Origin: Lachnospiraceae bacterium
Lineage (GTDB): Bacteria; Bacillota; Clostridia; Lachnospirales; Lachnospiraceae
Direction: 5' to 3'
Length of the DNA: 64,000 nucleotides
Assembly (NCBI GenBank): GCA_017473905.1
Contig: JAFUJA010000014.1
Location: 62,001-126,000, forward strand
The translations under genes and the position numbers were made by a program. Under the pieces are notes generated by a model, which was not told the origin of the DNA, searched no databases, and saw nothing but the letters and a program-made list of their open reading frames with translations. Below, in pieces: positions 8,495 through 16,259 of this stretch (position 1 is its first letter; every line of letters begins with the position of its first letter).

Positions 8495-9268
8495 TCAGTT
8501 TTCATCCACGGGAATCTGTCTTCCTTCATGGTCGAAACGGTAATTGTCGCGGTGTATAAGCTCCGATAAGGGGACAAATTCGTAGCCTTCGTCTTTTAGG
8601 GTACAAATTATAGTCTCAAGGGCTGAAGCCGTGTATTTGGCCCCGTTATGCATGAGGATGATGGAGCCGTTGCCTAAGTGTTTGTGACCGGTTACGGTTT
8701 TGATAATGGAATCCGTTCCGTAGTCTTTCCAGTCCAGGCTATCCACATCCCACTGAATGGAATAATATCCGCAATCCGATGCGCATTGCAATACCTGGTC
8801 ATCGTAATCCCCGTAGGGAGGACGAAACAGAAACATTTCATATCCGGTAAGCTGTTTGACCCTGTTATGTACCAGCATGAGTTCTTCCTCGATTTCTTCA
8901 TCGGTGAGCTGGGACATATTTTTATGATTCTCACTGTGATTTCCCAAATCATGTCCCGCAGCCAGAATGGCTTTTACGTCTTCCGGATAGCTTTTTACCC
9001 AGCCGCCCGTCATAAAAAAGGTTACTTTTACATCGTGTTCTTCCAGTATATCCAGAATGATTTGGGTATCTTCGTTTCCCCAGGCCGCATCAAAGGTCAG
9101 GGCTACTTGTTTTTCATCTGTTTTAACGCAATAAACAGGGAGACTGCAGTCAGCGTTTGTTGCGCTTGCTTCCACTGCATTCTCCCTGTTGCATGCGGCA
9201 AAGCCTGCGATGCCTGCTACCAAAGCAACCAGACATACCGGCAAAGCCATTAAATACTTTTTTTTCAT
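8495..9268 (-). CDS. NodB-family polysaccharide deacetylase (PdaB-like), last gene of the xrtG operon
   Basis: This 257-residue exported enzyme should remove N-acetyl groups from an amino-sugar polymer. An N-terminal signal segment (1-25) ends in FAAC, a weak lipobox at Cys26. The NodB motifs are in order: TFDAAWG (Asp60 as base), zinc ligands His111 and His115 in HSENH, RPPYG (149-153), DVDSLDW (174-180) and LMHNG (205-209). The second Asp of the classic TFDD motif is Ala61, as in PdaB-like members, so metal binding may be altered. Its start overlaps the stop of the large membrane protein gene by 4 nt (translational coupling). This ties it to the exosortase operon, where it could trim the glycan made by the GT2 enzyme. 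Confidence 0.88.
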   Translation of the reverse strand: MKKKYLMALPVCLVALVAGIAGFAACNRENAVEASATNADCSLPVYCVKTDEKQVALTFDAAWGNEDTQIILDILEEHDVKVTFFMTGGWVKSYPEDVKAILAAGHDLGNHSENHKNMSQLTDEEIEEELMLVHNRVKQLTGYEMFLFRPPYGDYDDQVLQCASDCGYYSIQWDVDSLDWKDYGTDSIIKTVTGHKHLGNGSIILMHNGAKYTASALETIICTLKDEGYEFVPLSELIHRDNYRFDHEGRQIPVDEN

Positions 9269-11730
9269 TCTTCACCATTCGCGGGGTTTTGTTTTATTAT
9301 ACGCTCTTGTCTGCAAATATATGCAAACAGGAAACCGCCAAGTGCAAGTCCTAAAACGGAAACCAGAAGTCCGAGCCAGAACTTGGGATACTGCATGGTG
9401 ATAACAGTATCACATTCTTCTACAAATAAAAGATTGTTTTCTTCATAGATAGCCTTGTCAGCCTGAAAGATATCCTGATAAGCAAGGGTGGTATTTACAT
9501 TCCCTTCTTCACTGTGAATGGTAATGGTGTTACCGTCACGGGTAATGGTCATGGGTACAAGTGTACGTTCCGGTGCTTCGTTGTAAGGAATATCGAAGCA
9601 TTCCGCAAGCATTGCCCATAAGTCTGCATTGTTGGTGCTTAATGCAAGATGGAACAGGTTAAGGCCTAAGTAATAAATATTCTCATCCGCTTCGTTATAA
9701 CCAAAGAAGGGAATGACCTGATTTTTGTCCGTAAGGGATCCGCTGATATGGTCCAGTGTGGAAACATATGCGGTCTGCCATGCTCCTTCTCCGGCAGGAA
9801 CTTTACCGGAGATAATGGTTTCGTCGTTAAAGCTTAAATTTGGAATGATGTTGTCGAAAGTAATGCGGCTTGCATACAGTCCCATAAATTCATTCTGCAT
9901 CAAAGGATTTTCGGGGAAGTGGGCGGCATCAATAACAATTCTTGTTCCTGCTGCCCCTGCCTGCCGTAACAGATTTTCGGCAGCGTCTTTGTTGTGATAT
10001 TCAAAACCGCTTAAAAATACTGTTTTATACTTGGTAAGTTCTTCCACTGTATAGTCATCAATATAAGCTGACGGACCTGTGGTAAACAAAGGATAGTAAA
10101 GGGTTACGGTTTTGGAGTAGGTACCGATTGCAAGTCCTTCATAGGTGGTTTTTACGCCGAAGGATTCGGGGGTATCTTTTTTGAATACATAACCGCTGGC
10201 ACTTTCCTCTACAAGATAAAAGCCCAGGCGTTCTGCTTCCTTCATAAGTTTATCTTCGTCTTTTACATGAACCTTCATAAAAAGTACCGCATCATTACCA
10301 AGCTCGATACTTCTGTCAAAAATATAAAGGTATTCTTCGGCTTCGAGGGCTTCGTTTAAAAGCATGATATTGTCTGCAGTAACCGCACCCTGCCATGCCC
10401 AGCCGTAGGTATAGTCTACCGCATCGTCTCCGTTTAATAACTCAAAGGATGCGTAGCAGCCGTAGTGGCTTAAGTCAATATTATTGGCACGCTGGGTTGT
10501 ATGTTCTTTTAAAAGTGCGGTATCGTTTTTGGCAGCTTCCGGTGCAAATTCCGCATATCTGGGAATACAGAAAACGGTAACGATACTATCAATGAAAAGC
10601 AATCCCACGGCAATCGCCAGATAACGCTTTTTAAGTGTGGTCCACTCTAAAAGGGAGAGGAACATGCATGCGTATGCAAATGCGGTAAAACGTGTCATCC
10701 AGAAGAAATCTCCCAGCGGAAGATGTTCTGTGATGGTAAGGGTAGCGGGAGTGGTTCCCAGCAGTACCAGTACCGCAAGGAAGAATCCGGCTTTTTTCTT
10801 GGTCTGCGCAAGGAAGATACCGAAAACACATACCAGAAGGATTGAGATACCGAAGTAATAAATATCCGCACTTCCGCTTACACGGTTTAAGGGATTTAAG
10901 GACACCCATAAAGGGAAGGTAAGCAGAGACTGGACGCCGGAACTGGAATCCCCCATGGCAAGCATACCGCCGGATAAAGCGGGAATAAACCAGATACCGG
11001 AAATCATGATGCCGAGCACCATAAAAATAAGTGCGGTAATACATTTTTTGGGATTTCTGTTTGTAAAACAATGGAAGCACAGGAACAGGAAGGTTCCGAT
11101 GCCGGTAATTGCGGTAATCATCAGGTGGGACAGGGTAAGCACCGACATGGAAAACATGAGGGGGATTAAGTACCCTTTTTTATCCTGGCGCATATATTTC
11201 CAGAGGAAGTACAGCACATAGGGAGTCACAACCGCAGTTGTGATTCGGGGCATGTTTCCTTCACAGAAAAATACACGGATGTTGTCCGGTAAAAAGAAGA
11301 AAAGTACCGCAAGAAACAGTCCTAAAAAAGGACGTTCATTATCTTTGCCAAAGAGCAGGAAGGGGAATGCACCCACAAAAAATACGAATCCGATAAAAAG
11401 GTAGTAAGCATTTAATACATCGCCGCCGGTAAAGAACATCAGGGCAGCCATAATGTAATATGCCATGGGAGGCCAGTAACGATACAGCTGGATTCCGTTG
11501 TACCAGTCATCCGTATAAAGGGGATAAAAGTTTCCTTCCAGAATATTCTCATACATGAACTTGGATTTGTATAAGTGTCCCCAAACGTCACCGCCGGAGG
11601 GCTCCCAGCCTGCCATAAAAGAGGCAACCGTAACAAGAACCGTAATTCCGGCGAACACCAGAACACAGATGAGAAAGCATATGAGATTCTTTTTGGATGG
11701 TTTTTCTGTTTCGATGGTAAAAGTATCCAT
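9265..11730 (-). CDS. Large polytopic membrane protein of the PTPS-related family, XrtG-associated
   Basis: This 821-residue protein has a hydrophobic N-terminal half with about ten or more membrane segments, beginning at about residue 15. A WPPMAY loop near 95 and acidic residues after the first segment (GGDVWGH) recall GT-C-type glycosyltransferases that use lipid-linked sugars. A soluble extracytoplasmic region (about 385-770) follows, then a final membrane segment (about 780-805). I place it in the integral membrane family known as 6-pyruvoyl-tetrahydropterin-synthase-related, which occurs beside PTPS-like and exosortase G genes. It lies 17 nt after the membrane PTPS-like gene and overlaps the deacetylase. 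Transfer of a glycan is inferred. Confidence 0.75.
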   Translation of the reverse strand: MDTFTIETEKPSKKNLICFLICVLVFAGITVLVTVASFMAGWEPSGGDVWGHLYKSKFMYENILEGNFYPLYTDDWYNGIQLYRYWPPMAYYIMAALMFFTGGDVLNAYYLFIGFVFFVGAFPFLLFGKDNERPFLGLFLAVLFFFLPDNIRVFFCEGNMPRITTAVVTPYVLYFLWKYMRQDKKGYLIPLMFSMSVLTLSHLMITAITGIGTFLFLCFHCFTNRNPKKCITALIFMVLGIMISGIWFIPALSGGMLAMGDSSSGVQSLLTFPLWVSLNPLNRVSGSADIYYFGISILLVCVFGIFLAQTKKKAGFFLAVLVLLGTTPATLTITEHLPLGDFFWMTRFTAFAYACMFLSLLEWTTLKKRYLAIAVGLLFIDSIVTVFCIPRYAEFAPEAAKNDTALLKEHTTQRANNIDLSHYGCYASFELLNGDDAVDYTYGWAWQGAVTADNIMLLNEALEAEEYLYIFDRSIELGNDAVLFMKVHVKDEDKLMKEAERLGFYLVEESASGYVFKKDTPESFGVKTTYEGLAIGTYSKTVTLYYPLFTTGPSAYIDDYTVEELTKYKTVFLSGFEYHNKDAAENLLRQAGAAGTRIVIDAAHFPENPLMQNEFMGLYASRITFDNIIPNLSFNDETIISGKVPAGEGAWQTAYVSTLDHISGSLTDKNQVIPFFGYNEADENIYYLGLNLFHLALSTNNADLWAMLAECFDIPYNEAPERTLVPMTITRDGNTITIHSEEGNVNTTLAYQDIFQADKAIYEENNLLFVEECDTVITMQYPKFWLGLLVSVLGLALGGFLFAYICRQERIIKQNPANGEE

Positions 11731-11747
11731 TCGTTTTCTCCTTACAA

Positions 11748-12827
11748 TCAGGTATCGTCGCTAATCAGACTGACAACGTAGGAACGGGACGGGGTCTCGC
11801 TCATTTCGATGAGAAGCAGAAGCCAGCCCTTGTCTTCAAGAATCCGGGTTAATTGGTTCCGGAAGAAGTTACAGCAGTTTTCAAGCGTAGGATTTAAAGC
11901 GTCAAAGGGTTCGAGGCTGTTTAATTCCTTATCCTGATAGGTACTGATAAATCCTTCGATTTCTTTTTCCAGTTCCGTAAAAGGAATGAAGTCTTCTTTG
12001 ATTTTGATGACATGAAGGGTGATTTCCCAGGTATGGGGATGCATCTGTCCTAAGTTTCCATCCAAATAAATGGCATGTCGTGCATTCAGATAAAACTTGA
12101 ATTTGTACTGCTGGTAACGGTTTGCCTCCCCGTCATAGTGTGAAATCAGAGAGGTGGTATTTACCATAAAATGGTCCATGCTTTGCAGCTTTTCAAAATC
12201 TTTATTACGCTGCAGTAAGGTTTCTTCCAGACGTTTTACCTTAGATTCGCTCTTTGTCCATTCTCCGGTAAGGGCAGAAGAACTGATAACTGCCAGAAGG
12301 AGAATTGCGGCAAAAAGCAGAATAATATACAATTCGTAGGTTTCAATACTGTCCTCGGACAGGAAGTAATCTTTGTCGGAAATGATACCAACCACATAAG
12401 TTTCCCCTACGCCCTCCGTGGTAAGAATCTGTTCCTGCTCGATTAATTCTTTCATAAAAAGAGAGGCATCCGTAAGATCCTTTAAGGAATTGGTGGTGGC
12501 GTCGTTTTTTGCAAAAACAACGGTGCCGTTTTCAATCAGGAAGGGATAACTTCCGCTGGAAGCTTCCACATTCTCCTTCAGATAGGTGATGAGTGAGTCG
12601 GTATTGTTTCCGTCGGCAACCATAAGTTCCATGGTATCAGCAAGCTGACGGCAGTATTTCTGCTGGGTCTGGGTATCTCTGCTTACATAGGATTCGGAAA
12701 TGCCCTGCAGAAGCATAATCAGCAGAAAGCAGAACAGTACAACAGCTACGGCAAGCAATGCAAAAATTGTTGCCATTCTGAATTTGGGCTGTGTTTTCCA
12801 TTTGGTAAGTAAACTATTGTTCTTCAT
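11748..12827 (-). CDS. Two-pass membrane protein with sensor-like loop and cytoplasmic 6-PTPS-like domain
   Basis: The 359-residue protein has one membrane segment at 18-40 and another at 167-187, with an extracytoplasmic domain between them like those of membrane sensors. After a short coiled coil (about 192-215), the cytoplasmic end (about 240-350) is a 6-pyruvoyl-tetrahydropterin-synthase-like domain. It keeps putative zinc ligands His251 (NARHAIY), His263 and His265 (MHPHTW), the NPTLEN motif (312-317) and Glu344 (SET). The usual DH of the proton relay is replaced (YQDKELN), so pterin chemistry is doubtful and a ligand-binding or structural role is more likely. Its start overlaps the GT2 stop by 14 nt. 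A PTPS-like domain is typical of exosortase G loci. Confidence 0.8.
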   Translation of the reverse strand: MKNNSLLTKWKTQPKFRMATIFALLAVAVVLFCFLLIMLLQGISESYVSRDTQTQQKYCRQLADTMELMVADGNNTDSLITYLKENVEASSGSYPFLIENGTVVFAKNDATTNSLKDLTDASLFMKELIEQEQILTTEGVGETYVVGIISDKDYFLSEDSIETYELYIILLFAAILLLAVISSSALTGEWTKSESKVKRLEETLLQRNKDFEKLQSMDHFMVNTTSLISHYDGEANRYQQYKFKFYLNARHAIYLDGNLGQMHPHTWEITLHVIKIKEDFIPFTELEKEIEGFISTYQDKELNSLEPFDALNPTLENCCNFFRNQLTRILEDKGWLLLLIEMSETPSRSYVVSLISDDT

Positions 12828-14193
12828 GTGTGTTCACCTCGGATTTAATACAGTCAATGATGCGGGCAAATGTGCGGAAGTCTTTTTTTATGACTTCTTC
12901 CGCCGTGTCGTATTCCTCGCTTAAGTTTTTCATTTTCCAGGTTTGTTTTCCCTTGATTGCATTTACGATTCCTGCAAAACGGAACCAGAATACAAGGAAG
13001 TTGTAGAGCGGGAATAAAATGACCAGATACCATTTCCGGGCATAGTACCGCCGCAGTTCTTTTTCTTCCGCAAGGAAAAGGATAATACAAAGATAAAGTA
13101 AAAATGCCGCAACCACATATAAAACATACATGAGGAGCACGGATTCCAGAATCAGCTGGATGGGATAACTTAAAAATGCAAGACAAATCAATGCAAAATA
13201 CCAGATCATTCTGGGAAATGCAAAAGTGTGGTCATACATAATGAGACGGATGACGAAGTCGGTTGCAAACCCTTTTCCTGCTTTCATCTGCTTGTTTTTA
13301 AACATGTGAAGTACTTCGATTTCACCGCGCTGCCAACGCTGACGCTGGATGTAGAGCCGATTAATATCTTCGATGGGGTCTACAAAGAAGTAGGCATCAT
13401 GGCACAGGGCGATACGGTCTTTTAAGTTATCACGAATCTGGAAGGTTACGTGGGTATCTTCGCAGATGGTGTCCGTGTTATACAGCTGTGTTTTCAGAAT
13501 CGCTGACTTTCGGAATGCGGAGAACGCACCGGATAACGTAAAAATACTGTTGAACTCCGACTGGAAGTTACGTCCTGCCAGGAATGCCTGACAGTATTCA
13601 AAAAATTCCAGCTTACGGAACAGACGCAGTGTAAAAGACTTGGTATCGTCAATCTGTTCGGGGTTGGTCATAATGGTACCGGTAAGGCAGTCGATGTCTG
13701 TTCTTGCTTCGAAGGTTTTTACCATATTGTAGATTGCATTGGGATGTAAGACACCATCGCTGTCAATATGGATAATATATTTACCGTAACTGTTAAAAAG
13801 AGCCAGGTTTAATGCCTTGGATTTACCCTGCTGGGCATTCATCCAGTTAATGGTAAGGTCAGGAAAATCCTTCTGGCACTGACAGAAAACTTCAAAACTG
13901 TTGTCTTTGGTCTGATTGTTAATCAGCATGATGTAAATCTGCTTGCTGTCATAGGTGGAATCATTAACGGAACGGATACATTCGTATAAGGTGTCCGCTG
14001 AGTTGTATACGGGAATGATTAAGGTGATTTCCGGTACATAATCCAGCTCGGGCAGCTTTTTATTCGCTATTTTTCTTTTTAGAAGGATAAAAAAGTCAAA
14101 TATGGTAGGGACAACTTCCATAATGATGGGAATTAAAACCCATGCCATCCAGAACCATATGGACAAATGCAAGAAATCATTCAGTATCGTCAT
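12814..14193 (-). CDS. Family 2 glycosyltransferase, exosortase G-associated
   Basis: This membrane-bound processive-type GT2 has 459 residues from ATG 14193; a GTG at 14205 is the alternative start. An N-terminal membrane segment (about 8-32) precedes the catalytic domain with IPVYN (60-64), the nucleotide-sugar DSD motif (144-146), the acidic pair in CED (245-246) and QRQRW (283-287), as in cellulose, chitin and poly-N-acetylglucosamine synthases. Two or three membrane segments (about 325-405) follow. The start overlaps xrtG by 17 nt. It matches the GT2 clade known from exosortase G loci. With the deacetylase, a deacetylated amino-sugar polymer is a plausible product, which is inference. 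Confidence 0.88.
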   Translation of the reverse strand: MTILNDFLHLSIWFWMAWVLIPIIMEVVPTIFDFFILLKRKIANKKLPELDYVPEITLIIPVYNSADTLYECIRSVNDSTYDSKQIYIMLINNQTKDNSFEVFCQCQKDFPDLTINWMNAQQGKSKALNLALFNSYGKYIIHIDSDGVLHPNAIYNMVKTFEARTDIDCLTGTIMTNPEQIDDTKSFTLRLFRKLEFFEYCQAFLAGRNFQSEFNSIFTLSGAFSAFRKSAILKTQLYNTDTICEDTHVTFQIRDNLKDRIALCHDAYFFVDPIEDINRLYIQRQRWQRGEIEVLHMFKNKQMKAGKGFATDFVIRLIMYDHTFAFPRMIWYFALICLAFLSYPIQLILESVLLMYVLYVVAAFLLYLCIILFLAEEKELRRYYARKWYLVILFPLYNFLVFWFRFAGIVNAIKGKQTWKMKNLSEEYDTAEEVIKKDFRTFARIIDCIKSEVNTHEEQ

Positions 14194-14773
14194 AGCTGAA
14201 GGCACCTACTTTCTGTCGGGTTACATGTGATTTGGTAAACACATAGAAGTACAGGGAAACGGTACATGCGTAGAACACCATTCTGCCCACAAATGCATGG
14301 GCAAAGAAATAAATATCGTTGCCGAACCAGTGAAGCATAATACAGATTACAAAAATACGCAGTACGTTGGATGCAAATACACAGATGATTCCCAGCGGGG
14401 TTAACATGATTTTTTCGTAGTAACGGTATGCGGGGAAAAACCAGAGCAATGCAATAAAAGCAAAGGTTTCGATGATGCCGGAGCATTCGAAATCAACATA
14501 AAGAGAAAGGGATTCTGTTTTGTGTGTAACAAATAGAAGACCTTTCTCAAAATATGCCGTATATGTATTTGTGAGTTCCCCAAAAAGTCCGGATACCGCA
14601 GCAATGGAGTTCTGCATGGGAACCAGAAGAAGGGGCTGAAAAATAACGATTGCAAGTGTAAAAAGACCTGCACTTCCGAGGACGAAAAACCAGAAGTCTA
14701 ACTTCGCCCTTTTCAGAACCGTTAACAGATAGACCCAGAGGATAATAATCAGGGCAATGATCCAGTTAAACAT
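14177..14773 (-). CDS. xrtG: Exosortase family protein XrtG
   Basis: XrtG is a polytopic membrane transpeptidase-like protein that is thought to cleave the C-terminal sorting signal of its partner protein. I start it at ATG 14773 (198 residues, AAAGGA upstream), because the longer frame adds 25 residues that lie inside the previous gene. The exosortase catalytic residues are all present: Cys97 in ECSGI, Arg139 in NVLRI and His159 in AHAFVGR, within five or six membrane segments. It overlaps the 3' end of the Firmicu-CTERM gene by 8 nt, so enzyme and substrate are translationally coupled. The biochemical role of XrtG is inferred from the exosortase/archaeosortase family, not demonstrated. Confidence 0.92.
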   Translation of the reverse strand: MFNWIIALIIILWVYLLTVLKRAKLDFWFFVLGSAGLFTLAIVIFQPLLLVPMQNSIAAVSGLFGELTNTYTAYFEKGLLFVTHKTESLSLYVDFECSGIIETFAFIALLWFFPAYRYYEKIMLTPLGIICVFASNVLRIFVICIMLHWFGNDIYFFAHAFVGRMVFYACTVSLYFYVFTKSHVTRQKVGAFSYDDTE

Positions 14774-15518
14774 GTCCTTGTCCTTTCTTTTTCTTGTTTT
14801 TGTATGTGAAATAACCGGCACCGCAAATGGTTGCTGCTGCAAGAACACCTACAAATGCACCGGTGGGTGTTCCAATCCACTTAAGACCTTCGGGACCGAT
14901 GTTAACGTTAAACAATGTCATGGAAGCCACTGTGTCAATCTGCATACCGGTCAAGGCGCAGAAATCTTCAAGACTGAAAGAAAACTCGATTTCATCACCG
15001 GGGGTTGTGGTGCTGTGGTTGGGGTCATAAATGGTATATGCAACTTCACTTTCCACAATTTTGGTGTAGTCTACTACAACACCGTAGTTGGTGTGGGTTC
15101 CTTCGGGAAGACAGTTACCGTATTCTCCGTAAAATGCCCAGTCAATCTGTCCGTCGGGAGTCATGGGAAGTACGCTCATTGCGAAGCTTCTGCCGTTAAT
15201 CTCGAAGGTCATCTGCTGTACCTGCATCTGATAACGGTATAAGTCGTTCATCTTGAAATGCACATAAACTCTTTCACCGTCGGTGTATATCTGTCCTTCA
15301 TGGATAGCGTAGGCATTGTCTGCCAGATATGTGATTGGTGTAATGGGAAGTCCATTCCAGTCAGAGTAGTAACCGTCGATTGTAATGTCTGCATTTACCT
15401 CAATATCGGGATTTTCTGCCGCCAGAACAGGGGTAGCAGGGATACAGAGTGCAATCGCAAGGGTCAGGCAAAGTCCTGATGCAATCAATGTCAAATGTTT
15501 ACGAATAGCTTTCTTCAT
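14766..15518 (-). CDS. Firmicu-CTERM sorting-domain protein, probable XrtG substrate
   Basis: This 250-residue exported protein has a signal peptide (1-34, ending VLAA) and a globular beta-rich domain (about 35-205) that begins like carbohydrate-binding DOMON/CBM9-type modules (ITIDGYYSDWNG). It ends with a tripartite sorting tail: motif WIGTPTG (214-220), one hydrophobic segment (221-239) and a Lys-rich cytoplasmic end. This tail is the Firmicu-CTERM signal described with exosortase G. The partner xrtG starts inside its 3' end, and the small PTPS-like gene ends 30 nt upstream. I expect processing near the GTPTG motif and surface attachment. What is attached is unknown. Confidence 0.88.
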   Translation of the reverse strand: MKKAIRKHLTLIASGLCLTLAIALCIPATPVLAAENPDIEVNADITIDGYYSDWNGLPITPITYLADNAYAIHEGQIYTDGERVYVHFKMNDLYRYQMQVQQMTFEINGRSFAMSVLPMTPDGQIDWAFYGEYGNCLPEGTHTNYGVVVDYTKIVESEVAYTIYDPNHSTTTPGDEIEFSFSLEDFCALTGMQIDTVASMTLFNVNIGPEGLKWIGTPTGAFVGVLAAATICGAGYFTYKNKKKKGQGHV

Positions 15519-15548
15519 ATGTATTTCTCCTTTCTTTGTATAAAAAGG

Positions 15549-15950
15549 TTACATTAACTTCTCTAAATCATTTTTATGAGGATTTGCGAGATGGATTCTG
15601 TCAGAAACCTGATAAATACACAGAGGATTCTCACAAATATCCAGCTGGTGTAACTTAATATCGTACTCTTTCAGGAGTTTCCTTATATCTCCGAAGAAAA
15701 AATCTCCAAGATTTTCTATGTTGGGCACCTGCTCCGCAAATTGGGGCAGTTCATTCAGAATGCAATGCCGGTAAGGCTTCAGATAAGCATTAATTGCTTT
15801 GTCAATCTCCGTAAAAAGGATGGGAGTATCCGGATTCGGTTCTGTTAAATAAAGGGTCAGTGTAAAGGTGTGCTGGTGTTCATGCTCCTTCACATAGTCG
15901 AAACTGTGAGTCGCATTGAAACGGTACTGACATTTATAATATTTCTGCAT
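15549..15950 (-). CDS. Stand-alone 6-PTPS-like protein, first gene of the xrtG operon
   Basis: This 133-residue cytoplasmic protein has the 6-pyruvoyl-tetrahydropterin-synthase fold signature. It shows FNATH (His15) and HQH (His25 and His27) as the three zinc ligands, YRHCILNEL with the relay His, PNIEN in place of PTxEN, and a Glu near the end (CENP). It belongs with the small PTPS-related proteins found in exosortase G loci. They are not linked to folate or queuosine genes, so a role as a zinc-dependent enzyme or regulator of surface-polymer assembly is possible but unproven. The ATG follows TTGAGG. The promoter lies at 16092-16120, with a hairpin in the 135-nt leader. Confidence 0.82.
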   Translation of the reverse strand: MQKYYKCQYRFNATHSFDYVKEHEHQHTFTLTLYLTEPNPDTPILFTEIDKAINAYLKPYRHCILNELPQFAEQVPNIENLGDFFFGDIRKLLKEYDIKLHQLDICENPLCIYQVSDRIHLANPHKNDLEKLM

Positions 15951-15951
15951 A

Positions 15952-15993
15952 AAAACCTCAATTTTTTTAGGCTTAAAACCTCAAATTTTTTAA
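15952..15993 (-). repeat. Direct repeat containing a duplicated Shine-Dalgarno
   Basis: Two near-identical 18-19 nt copies (15952-15969 and 15975-15993) carry TTGAGGTTTT on the minus strand. The copy next to the ATG at 15950 is the ribosome binding site of the PTPS-like gene. The upstream copy is an extra SD-like site with no start codon at the right distance. Confidence 0.6.
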
Positions 15994-16000
15994 GTAGTAA

Positions 16001-16047
16001 AAGTGGCTCAAAGCCTTATAAATCATAGCTTTGGGGCACTTTTTTTG
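16001..16047. terminator. Hairpin in the xrtG operon leader; plus-strand terminator shape
   Basis: AAGTG and CAAAGC (16001-16014) pair with GCTTTG and CACTT (16028-16041), with a GCT/GGG internal mismatch and a 13-nt loop. On the plus strand a run of 7-8 T follows at 16040-16047, the form of an intrinsic terminator, although no plus-strand gene precedes it. On the minus strand the hairpin sits inside the xrtG operon leader and is followed by only four T. It may block antisense transcription or act as a weak attenuator. Confidence 0.6.
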
Positions 16048-16091
16048 CAAGTTAAAATTACAAAAGTACAAAAAAGTCCTTTTATGTAATA

Positions 16092-16120
16092 ATTATATCC
16101 TTTTTTCGACAAAAAAGCAA
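16092..16120 (-). promoter_or_regulatory. Promoter of the xrtG operon
   Basis: Read on the minus strand there is a perfect -10 TATAAT (16097-16092), a 17-nt spacer and a weak -35 TTGCTT (16120-16115). Transcription should begin near 16085. The stretch from 15951 to 16259 has no gene. It holds this promoter, the leader hairpin, the SD repeat and, on the other strand, the ECF promoter of the sigma gene. Confidence 0.6.
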
Positions 16121-16198
16121 AAGAATGCATGTTTTTTTACTGTTATTTTTTGTAAAAAAACGACATCCGGAAGATTTCTTGAAAAAGTTTTCAAATTT

Positions 16199-16228
16199 TG
16201 TAACAATTAGGGGGGGAAATTTCGTTAT
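16199..16228 (+). promoter_or_regulatory. ECF-type promoter of the sigma factor gene
   Basis: TGTAACAA at 16199 and TTTCGTTAT ending at 16228 are separated as in ECF promoters (18 nt between TGTAAC and CGTTA). A second site at 17539-17568 has the same two boxes with identical spacing and 22 of 30 identical bases. The start codon at 16260 follows by 32 nt. The repeated motif indicates that the sigma factor transcribes its own gene. Confidence 0.75.
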
Positions 16229-16259
16229 ATATATCAGAGAGGTAAAAGAGGATAAAAAA

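Noticed and set aside
14774..14848. 25-residue N-terminal extension of XrtG
   Set aside because: It lies within the Firmicu-CTERM gene, is charged and does not look like an exosortase N-terminus. ATG 14773 has its own AAAGGA.
16125..16259. 45-residue N-terminal extension of the first ECF sigma factor
   Set aside because: It would start before the ECF promoter's transcription start and has no ribosome binding site. ATG 16260 with GAGG is the better start.
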